From the NCBI GenBank assembly GCA_028095005.1, contig CM051460.1, positions 158,405,461-158,469,460 on the forward strand: DNA of 64,000 nt, in the 5' to 3' direction. Of the stretch, positions 23,234 to 35,348 are shown in pieces. The position numbers were made by a program, and so were the translations under genes. Position 1 is the stretch's first letter. Each line of letters begins with the position of its first letter. The notes beneath the pieces are model-generated. The model did not search any database, had not been told where the DNA came from, and saw only the letters and a list, made by a program, of their open reading frames with translations. Origin of the DNA: Rhynchospora pubera. Lineage: Eukaryota > Streptophyta > Magnoliopsida > Poales > Cyperaceae.

Positions 23234-26200
23234 CTATTGTCCCCATTGAGACCCAAGCGGTAACTTGTCCAGTGCATCTTGTTTGCCATTGACATAAAAC
23301 TCAACCACCGCCTTGGCTCGCTCATACTTATTGGTGTGGTAATTCATATGCACAATCACAGGCTTCAATTTTTTGAGAGATGGATCGTTTCTTACTGTTT
23401 TAAAGAGCACCTTACTGTTCATAAAGAGATAAATATCCATGGTCCTTTTAGAAGCGTGTAGACCTTCATATCCTGGATGAGAGGGGAAAAACAGCTCCTC
23501 GTTGAATACTTCTTGATCCCATGCATTTGCTTCTTTGGACAACCGATCAGCAACCCGATCCAATAACTCAATTGCAGGAACTGTTGGCCTTATGTAAAAG
23601 AATCCTGAATTATACACCCAAATTCTCATGGTGTGCGCGTATCTAGACCAACCCATGGCTGGTTCATCAAATACATCATTATAGCCGTATGCTGTTTCAT
23701 TGCTATGGCCATCACTCATCGACTCGACATCACTATCTCTATAGATATGGTCAAACGGGTTTTGGATGTAGACTATATCCACATCCGACAGTAGTACGCT
23801 ATATCCCAATTGAAGAAATTCCCTAAGGATCCTAAATTTGAGAGCCGAAACCTGATGACTGCCTCCTGCAGCTGAGTCTTTCCCTTCATCTGGATCCCAC
23901 CGATAAACAGGCACATCCTTTTCTTTACACAACCTCTCTATGTTGTCATCCAATGCAACAACTAGGTAATTCTTTATACCGACTTGCTTAATGCTGGTGA
24001 ACCAAAGTTCAAGCATTCTTTGCATATTCGAATTGGCAAGAGCAACTATAAGTTCATTGTTTATTGCAACTTGTTGAAGAAATTTTCCCAATCTAGGGTT
24101 TACTGACTCGTCAGACATAACAACAGGATTTTTTCTTAAGCCCTTGACGGTGCCGAATGGGCCTGCTTTGTAGAGAGCCTTGGCATTACCTTGGCTTGCA
24201 AGTTGAACCTACAATTGATTGTTTAAATTATTAGCGACTCCGGTCCAAGCATGACAGATAGAAGAATTATGTCATGTATTCAAATGCAGGCTCCTGCATA
24301 CAGCCTCATTTTATAAATAATTTGAATATGAGAAAAATCAAGAACCACAAACAATTTGGAAAAACAACCATATAAATCTTTAAAGTGCTTCTTATACAGT
24401 GTTGAAAGAAACAAAACAACACATGCATGCAAAGAGTGGGACTGGGCGACAAATTTTCAGTAAAAATTAACGACTGAACCAAGACCACCTTCAAATCCTG
24501 AAATGATTGTACCGGTGCAATTAATAAGAATTAAATTCACCGTAGGTGTACAATTTTATCAGAAAATGTAATAACAACCAGAACAAATTAATTCTCTTCT
24601 AGATTAATTAAGTCAATTAACCAACAGAGGCCATGTACAAACTAATTAAAACAATGATATGGTCAAACTGGGAAGACTAATGATACCACTCTGGCAATAA
24701 TATAATTTTCCTGGAAATAAAAAAAAACTTTAAAATGCATTTTTATATAATAAAACAACTTTTTTTTGGTAAAAGAGGCAACCAAAATTTGAGAAATCAG
24801 AAGAACAGAATTCCACGAGGTTCACAAATACTACACTAGGAGCTATACTGGTCAAAAGTCAAAAGAGCAGATTCAGACGTACGTAATAACAAAATACAAA
24901 CTTATAAAAAATGGAATTAATTGTCAAGTTTTACATATTCCTTTTTTTTTATTTTTCAAAGTGTGGTGTGTTAGTAACTCATTCAGGACTCATCTGGTTG
25001 GACCTAATGAGATACCACTATATCCAGACTATGTATTCAGTTTGCAACTATCTCTACTAGTAATAGGTTGGGTCCATACAGATCTGATGCTGGAAACTAA
25101 GGACATGCAACTACCTTGGTTCCTCATGGATGGTCCAGGTCAGGGTCCTAAATTCTGTATTTCTGTAAAAGATTTAGTTAGGAAAAATCAACATTTTCAG
25201 TCAACACGGGAATAAAGTGTTATCTATGTACAGAAATATTCGAGTTGTACATTATGTGAAAGAGGGAAAAAAGAGTTCTTGCAAAAACCAACATAATTTT
25301 ATTGCATACATTGTGGTTTTGTGTGACACCCGAAATTTTTACTGTTTTTTAAATTATTTTTTTTATATAAAATTGGGTGCACTTGGTTGGTTTTATTTTG
25401 AATAATTTCTGTGCTGGAAATTAAATTTTTATACTTACTGGTATTCTTAAAATAAGAATATGAAAATTTCTAAATTTTTAGTTGGCATTATAAAAAAATT
25501 AGCTATTTTTCTTTTGATGCATAATTATTTTTATGCATAGAATATTGATTTTTGGTTTATGGTATAATTTTTGAATTTTGTAAAAAAAAATAAAAAAAAT
25601 AAAAATCGGAAAATAAAAAGGTGACCTTTCTCTCTTTCTTCCTGTGCGCAAAACAAACCAGAGAGACACCTCTCTTTCGAAACAAAACCGAAGCCCCCCC
25701 CCCCAATCTATCCACCTCCATTTCTCCGCCGTTTCACCGGATCGAAGTATCCACGCGTTCGCCTCACCGCCCTCTCGCACTATCTACCTTCGGATCGTCG
25801 ATTGGCGGCCACTCCTCGTCGTATTTCTCGACGGAAGTTTTTAGGGAAATGGAGCGAACTCGTCGGTTTTGGCCGCCGTTCGACCTGGAGCACTCTGGGG
25901 TCCTCTCCATCGATTTCCAAGTGGACTTGCAAGGTTTTGTCGGGGATAAGTGGTAAAAATCGAGAAATAGCGATTTCGGCTCGTTTTCTCGCGTCATCGG
26001 TTTTTGGCCGAAATTAAAGTTGGGTGGTTATGTGTCGGAATTATGAGCAGCTGACTTGACAGAGCCACTGTAGAATTATTTTGCTTGCTTGCTTGCTTGC
26101 TTATGCTTTGGATTTTTCTTGCAGTATAAGGTACGGATTTCACTTGAGTTTTAATTATATGTGCTATATATTCGGATTGTTGTTGTTGTTATTATTATTA

Positions 26201-28540
26201 TTATCATTATGCATTCTGAATTCATAATTGGAATGTTGTTCATGAGATCATTTTGTGAAATTGTATATTGATGCATGATTGGAAAGTGGCATGTTGAATG
26301 TTATTCGATTGAAATGTTGGAAAGTGGCATATTGAATGGTATCCGATTGAAATGTGATTTGATTGAGGTAAGTACAGCTTGTGTGGTTGAGATAGACACT
26401 CGTAATGTTTGGATGTGGAGTCATGACCCATCCTACCAAGCACCGTGTAATAAGCGCTTATGTATCGGGACTCAGTAGGTCTAGTCTGGAATGATTGAAT
26501 GGTATATGAATTGAATTGGCCGTTGGCATCCATCTATAAGGTGGTTCGCAGTATCTGAGGGAAATGACTGAAATGATTGACTTGTGATAAACCAGACTTG
26601 CATATTAGATAATTGCCTAACCAAATGAGTCGGCTTTTGCTATACTTTGAAATTTGAATTGTTATGGAATTGATGCCGAGCTCACATTTCATATTGCATT
26701 GATTGAATTGATTTGACCTTGCTATTCCTTTTGGAAACAAGTTGTAAGGGTTGCTTTTAATTTGCACGTTAGTTATTACATGTTATTAATTATTTGTTCA
26801 AGTAATTGAAATGCTAATTGTCATATTTTGAATTTCAAGAAAGGAAAATTGATTTTGAATAGTACTGAATTTATTTGTCTAATTGCATTGCTTGATCGAA
26901 AGTCTAGTTTTAATGTTATTTGAAATAAAATGAAAGGGAAATTTGATTTGGAATTTATTTGACTCAGTCTTGTATTTAGTTCCAACACATGATAATCAAA
27001 ACTCAAGTGGCTGGAACTGAATACCGTACTGAGATAAATTTTATTTATCTCATTCCGTGCTTTTTGCATTGTTTTCCACGATTGGTTGTGGGTTCCAGGT
27101 TTCAGATCAAGTGCGGGACTGCAAGACGAGTACCAGACCATTGGATATTGTGGTTAGTAATCCAAATATACCAGACCTTTATAGTATTTACGTTATATTT
27201 AAGTAAATAAATTATAAATTTCTAATTGATCGGTATATTATTTGAGTAGAATCAATATTAATTGGTAAATTAGGTATTAGTAAGCCTTGCGGGTGCAGCA
27301 GGCATCCGCGGCGGGCACTCCGTTGTGTATTGTCCAATTACAGTATTCGACGGGGTGTCACATTTTGGTTGAGAGTTCGTGTGTTTTAATTGCCTACATT
27401 TCAGATATATAGATTAGATACATATATACCCTGTGGGGTATTCAGGACAGTCAATGGGGGTTAAAAGAATTCTGAAATTATTTGTGAAATCTTCATATAT
27501 ATTAATGTAAAACATCACAAAAACTCTCAAATTAACCCCAACTTTTAAAATATTTTTCTATGGCTAGCTCCTATACTCTTGATCTCGAGCAAAAATTTAT
27601 ATGACTGACCCCATCGCTCAAAACTACTATAGCTTCTAAAATTTATTGCCCAAACATATTGTGCCCTGTTAAGTTGATTATGGCCTTATGGGTAATTGAA
27701 AGAAATTAGGAGGTCACCAGAAATCCAGAATATTTTTGAATGGGCTGAATCCTACTCTTGGCTTTATATTTACGTGACAGCATTTAGCAACAGAAGTTTA
27801 GAGGTCAAAAGGCTGCAAGCATTATTACTTTTGCAAGTTGAGAAAAGTCATAGGGGGCGTTTGGATGAGGTTGGAATATGTGGGAATTGCAAATTCCCGA
27901 AATTTCTTATGCCAAATTTATTATAAACAATCCAAACTCTTCACAAAGTTACACACTTCCCAATAAATTTATGCCTAGAATTGGCTATTCCTCCAATTCC
28001 CAACCCATCCAAACGGCCCCATAATTAATAAAATAGCCAGTTGTTTACTCCAAAGAAAAGAACAAAAGATGAAATAGAGGTGCTCGAGCCTCGAGATGGC
28101 GATTTCATTGTGGTAATGGGAGAGCCAAATAGAAATGGGATCCACATCCAACAGAAATGACCGAGTTGGGCAGCTTGTTTTGTTATTTTATTTTGTTTTC
28201 CATCGTATACACCCGCCGTTAGATTTCGATCCGACGCAATGCGTTTAACAACAGCACTCTGCTGTCGTTTTAGGCGGAAGCAGACAACAGAGGATGCGGT
28301 TCCGTTTTAACTTTTAATGCACCAACTAACTTCGCAGATTCCATATTAAATTGCCAGTTTGCCTTGCCACCAGAAACAGAAAGAAAGGAAATTCGAACAA
28401 ACCTGGCTTAATCGAAACGAATCAGTGAAGGATAATCCATCGGGGTAGACAGACGCCAACACAAACCCTGCAAGAAATGCGACCACGACCGCCGCAGCCA
28501 TTCTCCATCCACGCGAGTGCTGTCCGGCGACGTTCATCAT
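23234..28540 (-). CDS. RRA-like: RRA-type arabinosyltransferase, copy 2 (shortened)
   Basis: Two exons, 28540-28403 and 24208-23234, join in phase 0 and encode 370 residues. The sequence is nearly identical to copy 1 across the catalytic domain, with DVD at residues 188-190 and the NSGFFYIRP and SHPGYEGLHASKR blocks intact. Two in-frame losses set it apart. The first 9-10 codons of copy 1, including its ATG, are gone, and the next ATG (MMNVAGQHSR) serves as start. The 40 codons that open exon 2 in copy 1 are missing, so the acceptor gtag now abuts VQLASQGN and the stem is much shorter. Hydrophobic residues 14-31 still form an anchor. The intron of 4.2 kb contains a solo LTR and a MITE. There are no stops, so it may be expressed, but Golgi retention or pairing through the stem could differ. 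Confidence 0.85.
25322..27362. mobile_element. Solo LTR of a Ty3/gypsy-like retrotransposon
   Basis: The 2041-bp insertion begins TGTGACACCC and ends GGGGTGTCACA, so it has the TG...CA ends and short inverted repeat of an LTR. A perfect 5-bp target duplication TTTTG flanks it (25317-25321, 27363-27367). The first RRA intron lacks it at the matching place (about 14890). No second LTR, primer-binding site or pol gene is present, so it is the product of LTR-LTR recombination. A C-run (about 25686-25697), a GCTT microsatellite (about 26082-26102) and short open frames lie inside. Assignment to gypsy rests on the terminal sequence and length only. Confidence 0.9.
27853..28020. mobile_element. PIF/Harbinger-like MITE in RRA copy 2 intron
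   Basis: The 168-bp element has termini GGGGGCGTTTGGATG and, inverted at the right, GGGGCCGTTTGGATG. Its 3-bp flanks are ATA (27850-27852, 28021-28023). Copy 1 has the uninterrupted site near 15345. It contains the family core TTCACAAAGTTACACACTTC. Confidence 0.92.
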
Positions 28541-28699
28541 TGAACTTCTCTCCGACCAGCAAGCGATCGTAGGATCAAACGAGGAAGACGAAGAAGAATT
28601 GAGAGAGATGAGAATGGTTTATATATATATTTCATTGATTGATTGGGTTTATTAATGAGATTCTTTTAGCGTTAATTAATGGCGAGGAAACGACAAAAG

Positions 28700-30419
28700 G
28701 TTTGAGGATCACGAGGAAAAAAAAAGAGATCACCCCGTAGTTCAACTTCAAAGTTAAGTAATGAACTAATGATTAATCACTTTTTAAATTTTCAACGGAA
28801 AGAAAATATAAAAAAATTTCCTTAGCTGTAATTCAACGGAAAGAAAACTAGGCGGAAATGCCGCCGGTTTTGTGGTTTTTTATATTTCAATTTTAAGAAA
28901 TATATATCATATAATAATGTTAAGACTTAAGAGTAATTATTGGTCTAAATCTTCATCAAAGTACAAAGTATACAAAATGAAAAAAAAAGCAATACAATGC
29001 AAGCAAAAAGAAACATATTAAGTTCAAACATTAATGAAATGGTATGGCGCACAGAATTTAAATCATTCTTTTTAATAAAATTGGGTTATACAGATCTTCA
29101 TTTGACATGATTTGGCCTTTGACCTTGTTAAATATAAAATTGGATTTGATGTGCCTCCCTATGTGATCCAGATCCGATTAGCTTCAAGTTCAAATAAACA
29201 ATCAAGAAGGTTGATTTTGTTCTCCTCTACGATTTCGTAGCCGTTGGAGAGTAATATTTTCCTCACTAACTTTTTTTTTTTTTTTTTTGATTCCTTGTAC
29301 AACTTGTACAGTTTTATTGCCATGCATCATGGTCAGTACTGGCTTCGTATTATCCTCTCAAAAATTTATTGCTGCCGTTCTCTTGCCTCTTATTATCATT
29401 TGATGATTTATTGCTAACGTTAGCCACTCATGCATTACTTTAGTGTTTCACCAAGATTTCTTATTAAGCTTTTGAGGAAAAAAAAAGATTTCTCATTTAG
29501 TTAATGTTTCCAAAAAAATTGTAAATCAAACATCAAACATACAAAAGTGACGCTATACATCAATAAACTGGAAATGGCAGTGAAGGCAAATTAGGGAACA
29601 ACTTAAAATAGAAAAGAAGCAATTTTAATAGTGAAATAAATCGCATGCCAATATGTAGCTGAAGTTGGTTGCATAAGCTCCTCAATTGGGTTTGGATCCA
29701 GAGTGAGCATAATACCTTAATTGGAAGAGCATTCTCTAGGAGGGAAACCACTCACTACCTTACCGGCAAAGAAAACTGGAGACTCAAATAACAGAAAAGC
29801 AAGCATCACATATATCTCAAAAATCATCTCTTCAAAATTGGCTACAGTAGAATTTATCTGTTGGAAGGTAAAAGCTGTAAAATAGTACTGCATGAATTCA
29901 TGTATTTTCGTACCTCATTTCATGTTAAATTTAAACAAAAGCTGAATTGTTCTAGAATATCTGGTTGACTCCTATATATTAGAAATTAACATTTTGTGAA
30001 ACAAAAAAGAGGGAAAAAAAATTAAAGTCCCAGGTCTAATTTTTTTCCCCTCTCATTTTTGTCTAACCAGCCCTTTCTTTCAAAATTTGCATGAAGAGTT
30101 AAATTATTCTAAAAATTTTTTAGACAATTAATACATTAATGTTTATCTCTACCGCCATTAGAAATTAAAGCAGCTACTACACTGGACATTTAAGAAAATT
30201 TACACACAGTTAAAAAATATTCTAGAATTAAAGAAATGATCCTAACTTAATTAATTATACATAATCATAATTTCACTATTAATTACCAAGGATGAAAATT
30301 CTGATCAATAACATATGTCATAATTTCCTATTATCATTTCAAGAAGATGGAGTGTGAAAAGGCAAGAGAACAAATTAATATAGAAATAAACAATCTATTT
30401 GACTTAAAAATTAATAAAA
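28700..30419. other. RRA copy 2 upstream region
   Basis: AT-rich DNA with no recognisable gene. The first stretch (to about 28740) matches the promoter side of RRA copy 1. A long T-run lies at about 29272-29289. The remainder has no counterpart in copy 1 and is probably inserted or diverged DNA. Confidence 0.5.
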
Positions 30420-30890
30420 TAAATGCAATACCATTTATGATTGTTTAAGAAGAGGTCACAATGTGCCAAGATACTCATCTCTTTTGCAATATGAAGCTCC
30501 TCATATTTTACTTTTTGAATCAAAATCATATTGCATAACACAACAAGCGAGAAGATTTTTTCCGTAGTCCATATCATAAACTTTCTTGTAACCTTTTCGC
30601 AACAAGTTGTGCCTTGTATATAGTCACTTAACCTTTTCATCTATATCGATTTTTCTCTTAAATATCTACTTTTTCTCAATGGGTTTTACCCCATTAGGAA
30701 GGTCAACCAAGGTCCGTATCTTATTATCATAATGGATTGCATCTCGGATTCCATGGCCTTAAGCACTTCTTAGAGTTTGACTTTTACATCATGTCTTTAA
30801 TGGTCAACGGTTCATCATTCTCAATAACGAGAATGTTGTGTAAACCCAATTACCTTTCAGGTGGATGAGTTTCTTTTGTTGATCTCTGTA
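30420..30890 (-). pseudogene. Decayed Ty1/copia pol fragment (reverse transcriptase start)
   Basis: On the minus strand, broken across frames and stops, I can read the landmarks that open a copia reverse transcriptase: an AMESEMQS-like segment near 30760, DLPNGVKP a little after it, and a KGYK(K/Q)V.D.DY segment near 30580. Several stops and frame changes interrupt it. No LTRs were located around it, so its borders are uncertain. It is a fossil with no coding capacity. Confidence 0.75.
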
Positions 30891-31514
30891 AGATTGGTAT
30901 TTGAGGTTTTTGAACTTGTTTCACAACGATTTGTGAACTTGGTTCTTGATCCTCAAATGTTTGAGTAACTTGAACAACATCGACTCGTGAAATGTTTAAG
31001 TAGATGTTTTAATAACAGTAAAATAGGGGGCAAAGATGAATAATTTTCTCTCTGTGATAGAGTAGATGTTAATTGGATCAAATTCTATTTAGTAGCATTT
31101 CTAGTCATATTATATTGTAAAAGAAGTTTTTCAGTTCTCTTTTCTCAAATTACTTTTTGAGTGATAAAGAGAAGTCATTGAGTAGAGTGGGAAACATAGG
31201 CTAATTTGCCGAGTAGCATCAATATTGACATTTACCATCTGTTGCTATCAGTAACCTTGTTGAGTAATGGATGTATCTACACATCTGACACATTACTATT
31301 CGGTACCAACAGTCAACTTCAAGGACAAAAATGGTGCACATACTAGTTAGGTCCGAAAAGTTCTCGGTGTAGTTGAATTAGTTACTTTACAATTTATGCA
31401 AGGCCTTTAAAATGGACAAAATACTTCTGTGCAGCGCTGCTTTATTAAGCTTGGGTTAAATTTAAAAGAAAGATATTGATAATTGATAAACTAAAAATGG
31501 CCTCATGAATTTGT
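30891..31514. other. Region beside the copia fossil, no gene recognised
   Basis: AT-rich DNA. The first 100 bases may be more of the decayed copia integrase-RT linker on the minus strand. The rest shows no recognisable frame or terminus. Confidence 0.45.
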
Positions 31515-31599
31515 CCGAAATTTTAAAAAATAGTATTAAATTAATATAATATATTAAAAATAATATCAATATAATAAGTTTAATATAAGTAGTATCGCA

Positions 31600-31713
31600 A
31601 GATCGGAATCTCGGATTCCGAACGTTAGATCGGATTCTCGGATTCCGATCTAACGTTAGATCGGATTCCGGGATTCCGATCTAACGTTAGATCGGAATCC
31701 GAGATTCCGATCT
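31600..31713. repeat. Palindrome array, left arm of element A
   Basis: Four imperfect palindromes of about 25 bp, each opening AGATCGGA and most closing TCCGATCT, are spaced by AACGTT so that the period is 31 bp (units near 31600, 31627, 31658 and 31689). The mirrored array is at about 32934-33047. Confidence 0.92.
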
Positions 31714-32933
31714 AATTTTTTTAATTTTTTATATATTATTTATTTATTTATTTAATTTATTAATTAGTTAAATTATTAGAAAAATAGATAATATATTGTA
31801 AAAATATTAAAAAAATATGGAAAAAATCAGAAATAATTAAACTAAATTTTATATGTAATTTAGTATTTTTTGGGAAAATTAAAATTTTTTTCCTTTTATT
31901 AGTTTATTAATTAGTTAATTAATTAGAAAAAATAAATAATATATTCTAAAAATATTGAAAAAATATAAAAAAAATCAGGAATAATTTAAAAAAAAATTAT
32001 ATGTAATTTAGTATTTTTTTTTGGAAAATTAAATTTATTTTCCTTTTAATTAATTTATTTAAATATAAATTTAATTAATTTATTTAATTAAAAAATGAAT
32101 AATTAAGTATAAATTTTTAATTAATTTAAACAACCATTTGATATGCGTCCCGGATGTCATCCTCTGTATATATTATTTTCATATTATATATTAAACAATC
32201 ATATCGAGTCTCATGATCAAGGAAGCACTTTCTCGATTGCGTTAGAAAAGAATCACACGATATTGATATTTTACTGAGACGGAGAAGAAAGACTAAATTC
32301 ACTTGATTTACTGCATTTCTCTTTTTAATGATTAATTTATGATTTTAAAAACGTTTTTAGCAGTTTAGAGTGGTTTTTAGGTTTGCAAACTTTCAAAGTG
32401 GATTTTGGAGGTCCAGAGAGCGTTTTTTGGCCTCGAAAATGGTCGTTACGGGGTTTCACCCCAGTAAAATGCGTAGATCTCGTCGCCAGCTTTCCGGAAT
32501 GTCCTCGATCGCCCCAATCGGACCTTCCTATCAAAAGTTAAGCCTGTTTAAAGTTTTAAGCCTGCAAATGCAGAAAGAATTAATAAAACTTTGAACATTC
32601 TGAAAGGATTATGCCTTTGTATCCCTGCAAATTCTGAAAATTTATAATCCTTTTTAAATGGTACAATTCATTTAATTAAATAAGTTATAAAAATTTATAT
32701 TTTAATTAAATAATTTATTAAAATTTATATTTTAATTAAATAAATTAATTAAAATGAAAATAAATTTAATTTCCCCAAAAAATCCTAAATTACATATAAA
32801 ATTTAATTTAATTATTTCTGATTTTTTCCATATTTTTTCAATATTTTTACAATATATTATCTATTTTTCTAATTATTTAACTAATTAATAAATTAAATAA
32901 ATAAATAAATAATATATAAAAAATTAAAAAAAT

Positions 32934-33047
32934 TAGATCGGAATCTCGGATTCCGATCTAACGTTAGATCGAAATCCCAGAATCCGATCTAACGTTAGAT
33001 CGGAATCCGAGAATCCGATCTAACGTTCGGAATCCGAGATTCCGATC
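32934..33047. repeat. Palindrome array, right arm of element A
   Basis: Inverted counterpart of the array at 31600-31713. It has four palindromic units separated by AACGTT, with a few unit-specific substitutions. Confidence 0.92.
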
Positions 33048-33553
33048 TTGCGATACTACTTATATTAAACTTATTATATTGATATTATTTTTAATATATT
33101 ATATTAATTTAATACTATTTTATAAAATTTCGGTGAATTTGTGTCAAAATGATACTGCTTGGGCCTTGGGGAAATTTAAAACCCAGGTTCACAAACAATG
33201 GCTGCAAACTAGCAATTTAAAAAATTTGTGTTGAATTTCTAGTTCTTTCAGTTGTCATTTTCATTTTGTCAAACACAAACAAACAAAAAAACGTGGGGTT
33301 GTTTGTTCAATTTGTGTTTGCAAACCATTGCACTGAATATGGACGTAGAAGTCTAAATCTGAGTTTATTTTATCATAAAAAACAATCACATAAGAAGAAT
33401 GTGTAACGTACTGTGTCAACATTAATTATAGTTATACTTATTTTGTGAAATAAGTAGTGAATTGTACATGCTACATTTGAAGTAGGGATGATAAGGCACA
33501 GACGATACTTCCCTACCGAAGTAAAGTAGTAAACAGACTCATAAAATCTCAAT

Positions 33554-33722
33554 GGGGTCGTTTGGATGGAAGTGGGAATTTAAGGAATTTGGAAATTTTT
33601 TTATTTCTAAGCATAAATTTATTATAAACAATTCAAACTCTTCACAAAGTTACACACTTCCCAATAAATTTATGCCTAGGAATAGGAAATTCTCCAAATT
33701 CCTAAGCGATCCAAACGGCCCC
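33554..33722. mobile_element. PIF/Harbinger-like MITE
   Basis: The 169-bp element starts GGGGTCGTTTGGATG and ends with the inverse of GGGGCCGTTTGGATC. The flanking triplet AAT is at 33551-33553 and 33723-33725. It shares the core TTCACAAAGTTACACACTTC and the following CCAATAAATTTATGCC with the MITE at 27853. Confidence 0.92.
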
Positions 33723-34010
33723 AATGAATATTTTGGTCTTTTTACGATTTACACCTCATAACTTTTTCGAAGGCATGTCGGCCAGTGGCAATTTACACCT
33801 CATATCTATTACTTAAAATTCTTAAATTACATATCAAACACAGCTTAATTATGAAGTAGTAAGATTACTTAATTAGTTACAAATTCTTAACTTATAACAT
33901 AATTTAAATTCCTACCAAAACATGGCCCAAAGTAACGGAGGTGGTCTATGTTAACAATTTGGGCTGACATTATTTGTAACCCATTATACAATCAGCCTGC
34001 CTGATCCAGG

Positions 34011-35280
34011 TCGAAAAATTAAAAAATAATATTAAATTAATATAATATATTAAAACTAATATCAATATAATAATATTTTTTTAAATAGTATCACAAGATC
34101 GGAATTTCAGATTCCGACCGCAATTACGGAATCCCGGATACCGATCTTAGCTTTAAATATTAGAAATAATATTTAAAAATAATATTTAATTAAATAAATT
34201 AATTAAATATAAATATAATTAATTTATTTAATTAAATATAATATATAATTAATTTATTTAATTAAATATAAATTTAATTTATTTTTTTAATACATATAAA
34301 AATAATTTTGTAGCTATAACAATTTAGTTTGAGGCAAATTAGAGACGCATTTGAATCATTTTTCAACTTTCGAGTTATTGTGAGAGGAATAGAGGACGTG
34401 CATGCCTATGGAGGACATCGAAACTTCATGAAATAAGAGATATTTGAGTAAGGACATGAGAAAAAGTGAGACAAAGAGGAATAAATAATGATAAATGGGT
34501 GGGTTGAACTATACACGGGTTTACTAGTATAAAATCCGTAACCAAACCCGAAGTATCGGGTTTGTCAAACTTAGAACCCGTACCCAACCCAACATCATGC
34601 TAACCCAGTAAAAAACGGTTCGGGTCGGGTGGGTTGAACGGATTCACGGTTTTTTTGTACACCCCTACATGCGTGAGAAGGGCCGGAGACTTCACGCATG
34701 ATAATCTAACGGCTGAAGTTATTGCCAACTGTATCAGAATCAGAAATGCAGTAAAGAGAGATGTCGGTATTTCCTTTCTGGGCGTGAAATCTCTATTGGA
34801 GAAAGAATACCCGAATGTGGTGCCCACTTATAACAAGATTTGGTATGGGCGAGAGAGAGAGCAATCAGACATCTTTTCGGATCGTGGGAAGATTCGTACA
34901 ACAAACTTTCGAGTCTTTTATTGACTATAAATTAATTAAAAAGTTATAACTTAATTATTCATTTTTAATTAAATAAAATAATTATTTATATTTTAATTAA
35001 ATAAATTAAAATTAATTAAATATTACTTTTAATATTTAAAGCTAAGATCGGAATCCCGGATTCCGATCTTAGATTTAAGTATTAGAAATAATATTTAAAT
35101 GAGTAGTTAGTTAAGATCGGAATCCCGGATTCCAATTTTAACTAAGATTGGTATCCGAGATTCCGTAATTGAGGTCGGAATCCAAGATTCCGATCTTGTG
35201 ATACTATTTAAAAAATATTATTATATTGATATTATTTTTAATATGTTATATTAATTTAATATTATTTTTAAATTTTTCGG
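34011..35280. mobile_element. Foldback Mutator-like element (element B)
   Basis: The ends are TCGAAAAATT and, inverted, CCGAAAAATT, with a perfect 9-bp target duplication TGATCCAGG (34002-34010, 35281-35289). The terminal inverted repeats share the AATATAATATATTAAAA block with element A and carry the same kind of palindromes (near 34096, 35045 and 35115). The 1270-bp element contains part of a MULE transposase gene at 34640-34935, which supports the class assignment. Confidence 0.92.
34640..34935 (+). pseudogene. MULE transposase N-terminal fragment
   Basis: An open frame contains FTHDNLTAEVIAN, then FLGVKSLLEKEYP and VPTYNKIWYGREREQ. This order fits the region before the DDE domain of plant MULE transposases (LT...IA..., then Y.KAW..K..A). 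Just after 34878 the match continues in another frame with a GSWEDSY-like piece, so there is a frameshift, and the gene is cut soon after. Nothing of the catalytic domain remains. It is not functional. Confidence 0.75.
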
Positions 35281-35348
35281 TGATCCAGGACTATCCAACC
35301 AAAAATTTTAACGGGTTCGATTTTTCCTTTTTTAATCGAGTGGATTTC

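Larger units (their letters stand above)
31515..33133. mobile_element. Foldback Mutator-like element with palindrome arrays (element A)
   Basis: The ends read CCGAAATTTTA in inverted orientation and are flanked by a perfect 9-bp direct repeat TGAATTTGT (31506-31514, 33134-33142). The terminal inverted repeats are about 370 bp each (31515-31890 and 32770-33133), so the 1619-bp element can fold on itself. Inside each arm are four imperfect palindromes. The centre (about 31890-32770) has no coding sequence I recognise. Its ends, target duplication size and palindromes match the element at 34011-35280, which contains a MULE transposase fragment. Confidence 0.9.

Noticed and set aside
25621..26017. 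Several overlapping frames of 66-111 residues
   Set aside because: They lie in the solo LTR in a C-rich, low-complexity stretch and overlap each other in different frames.
31600..31713. CRISPR-like array with 31-bp period
   Set aside because: There are no variable spacers: the linker is always AACGTT and the units are palindromes inside a transposon arm. The genome is a plant.
31600..33047. Sequencing-adapter contamination because of AGATCGGAA
   Set aside because: The adapter continuation is absent, the units are palindromic and mirrored within a transposon with perfect target duplication.
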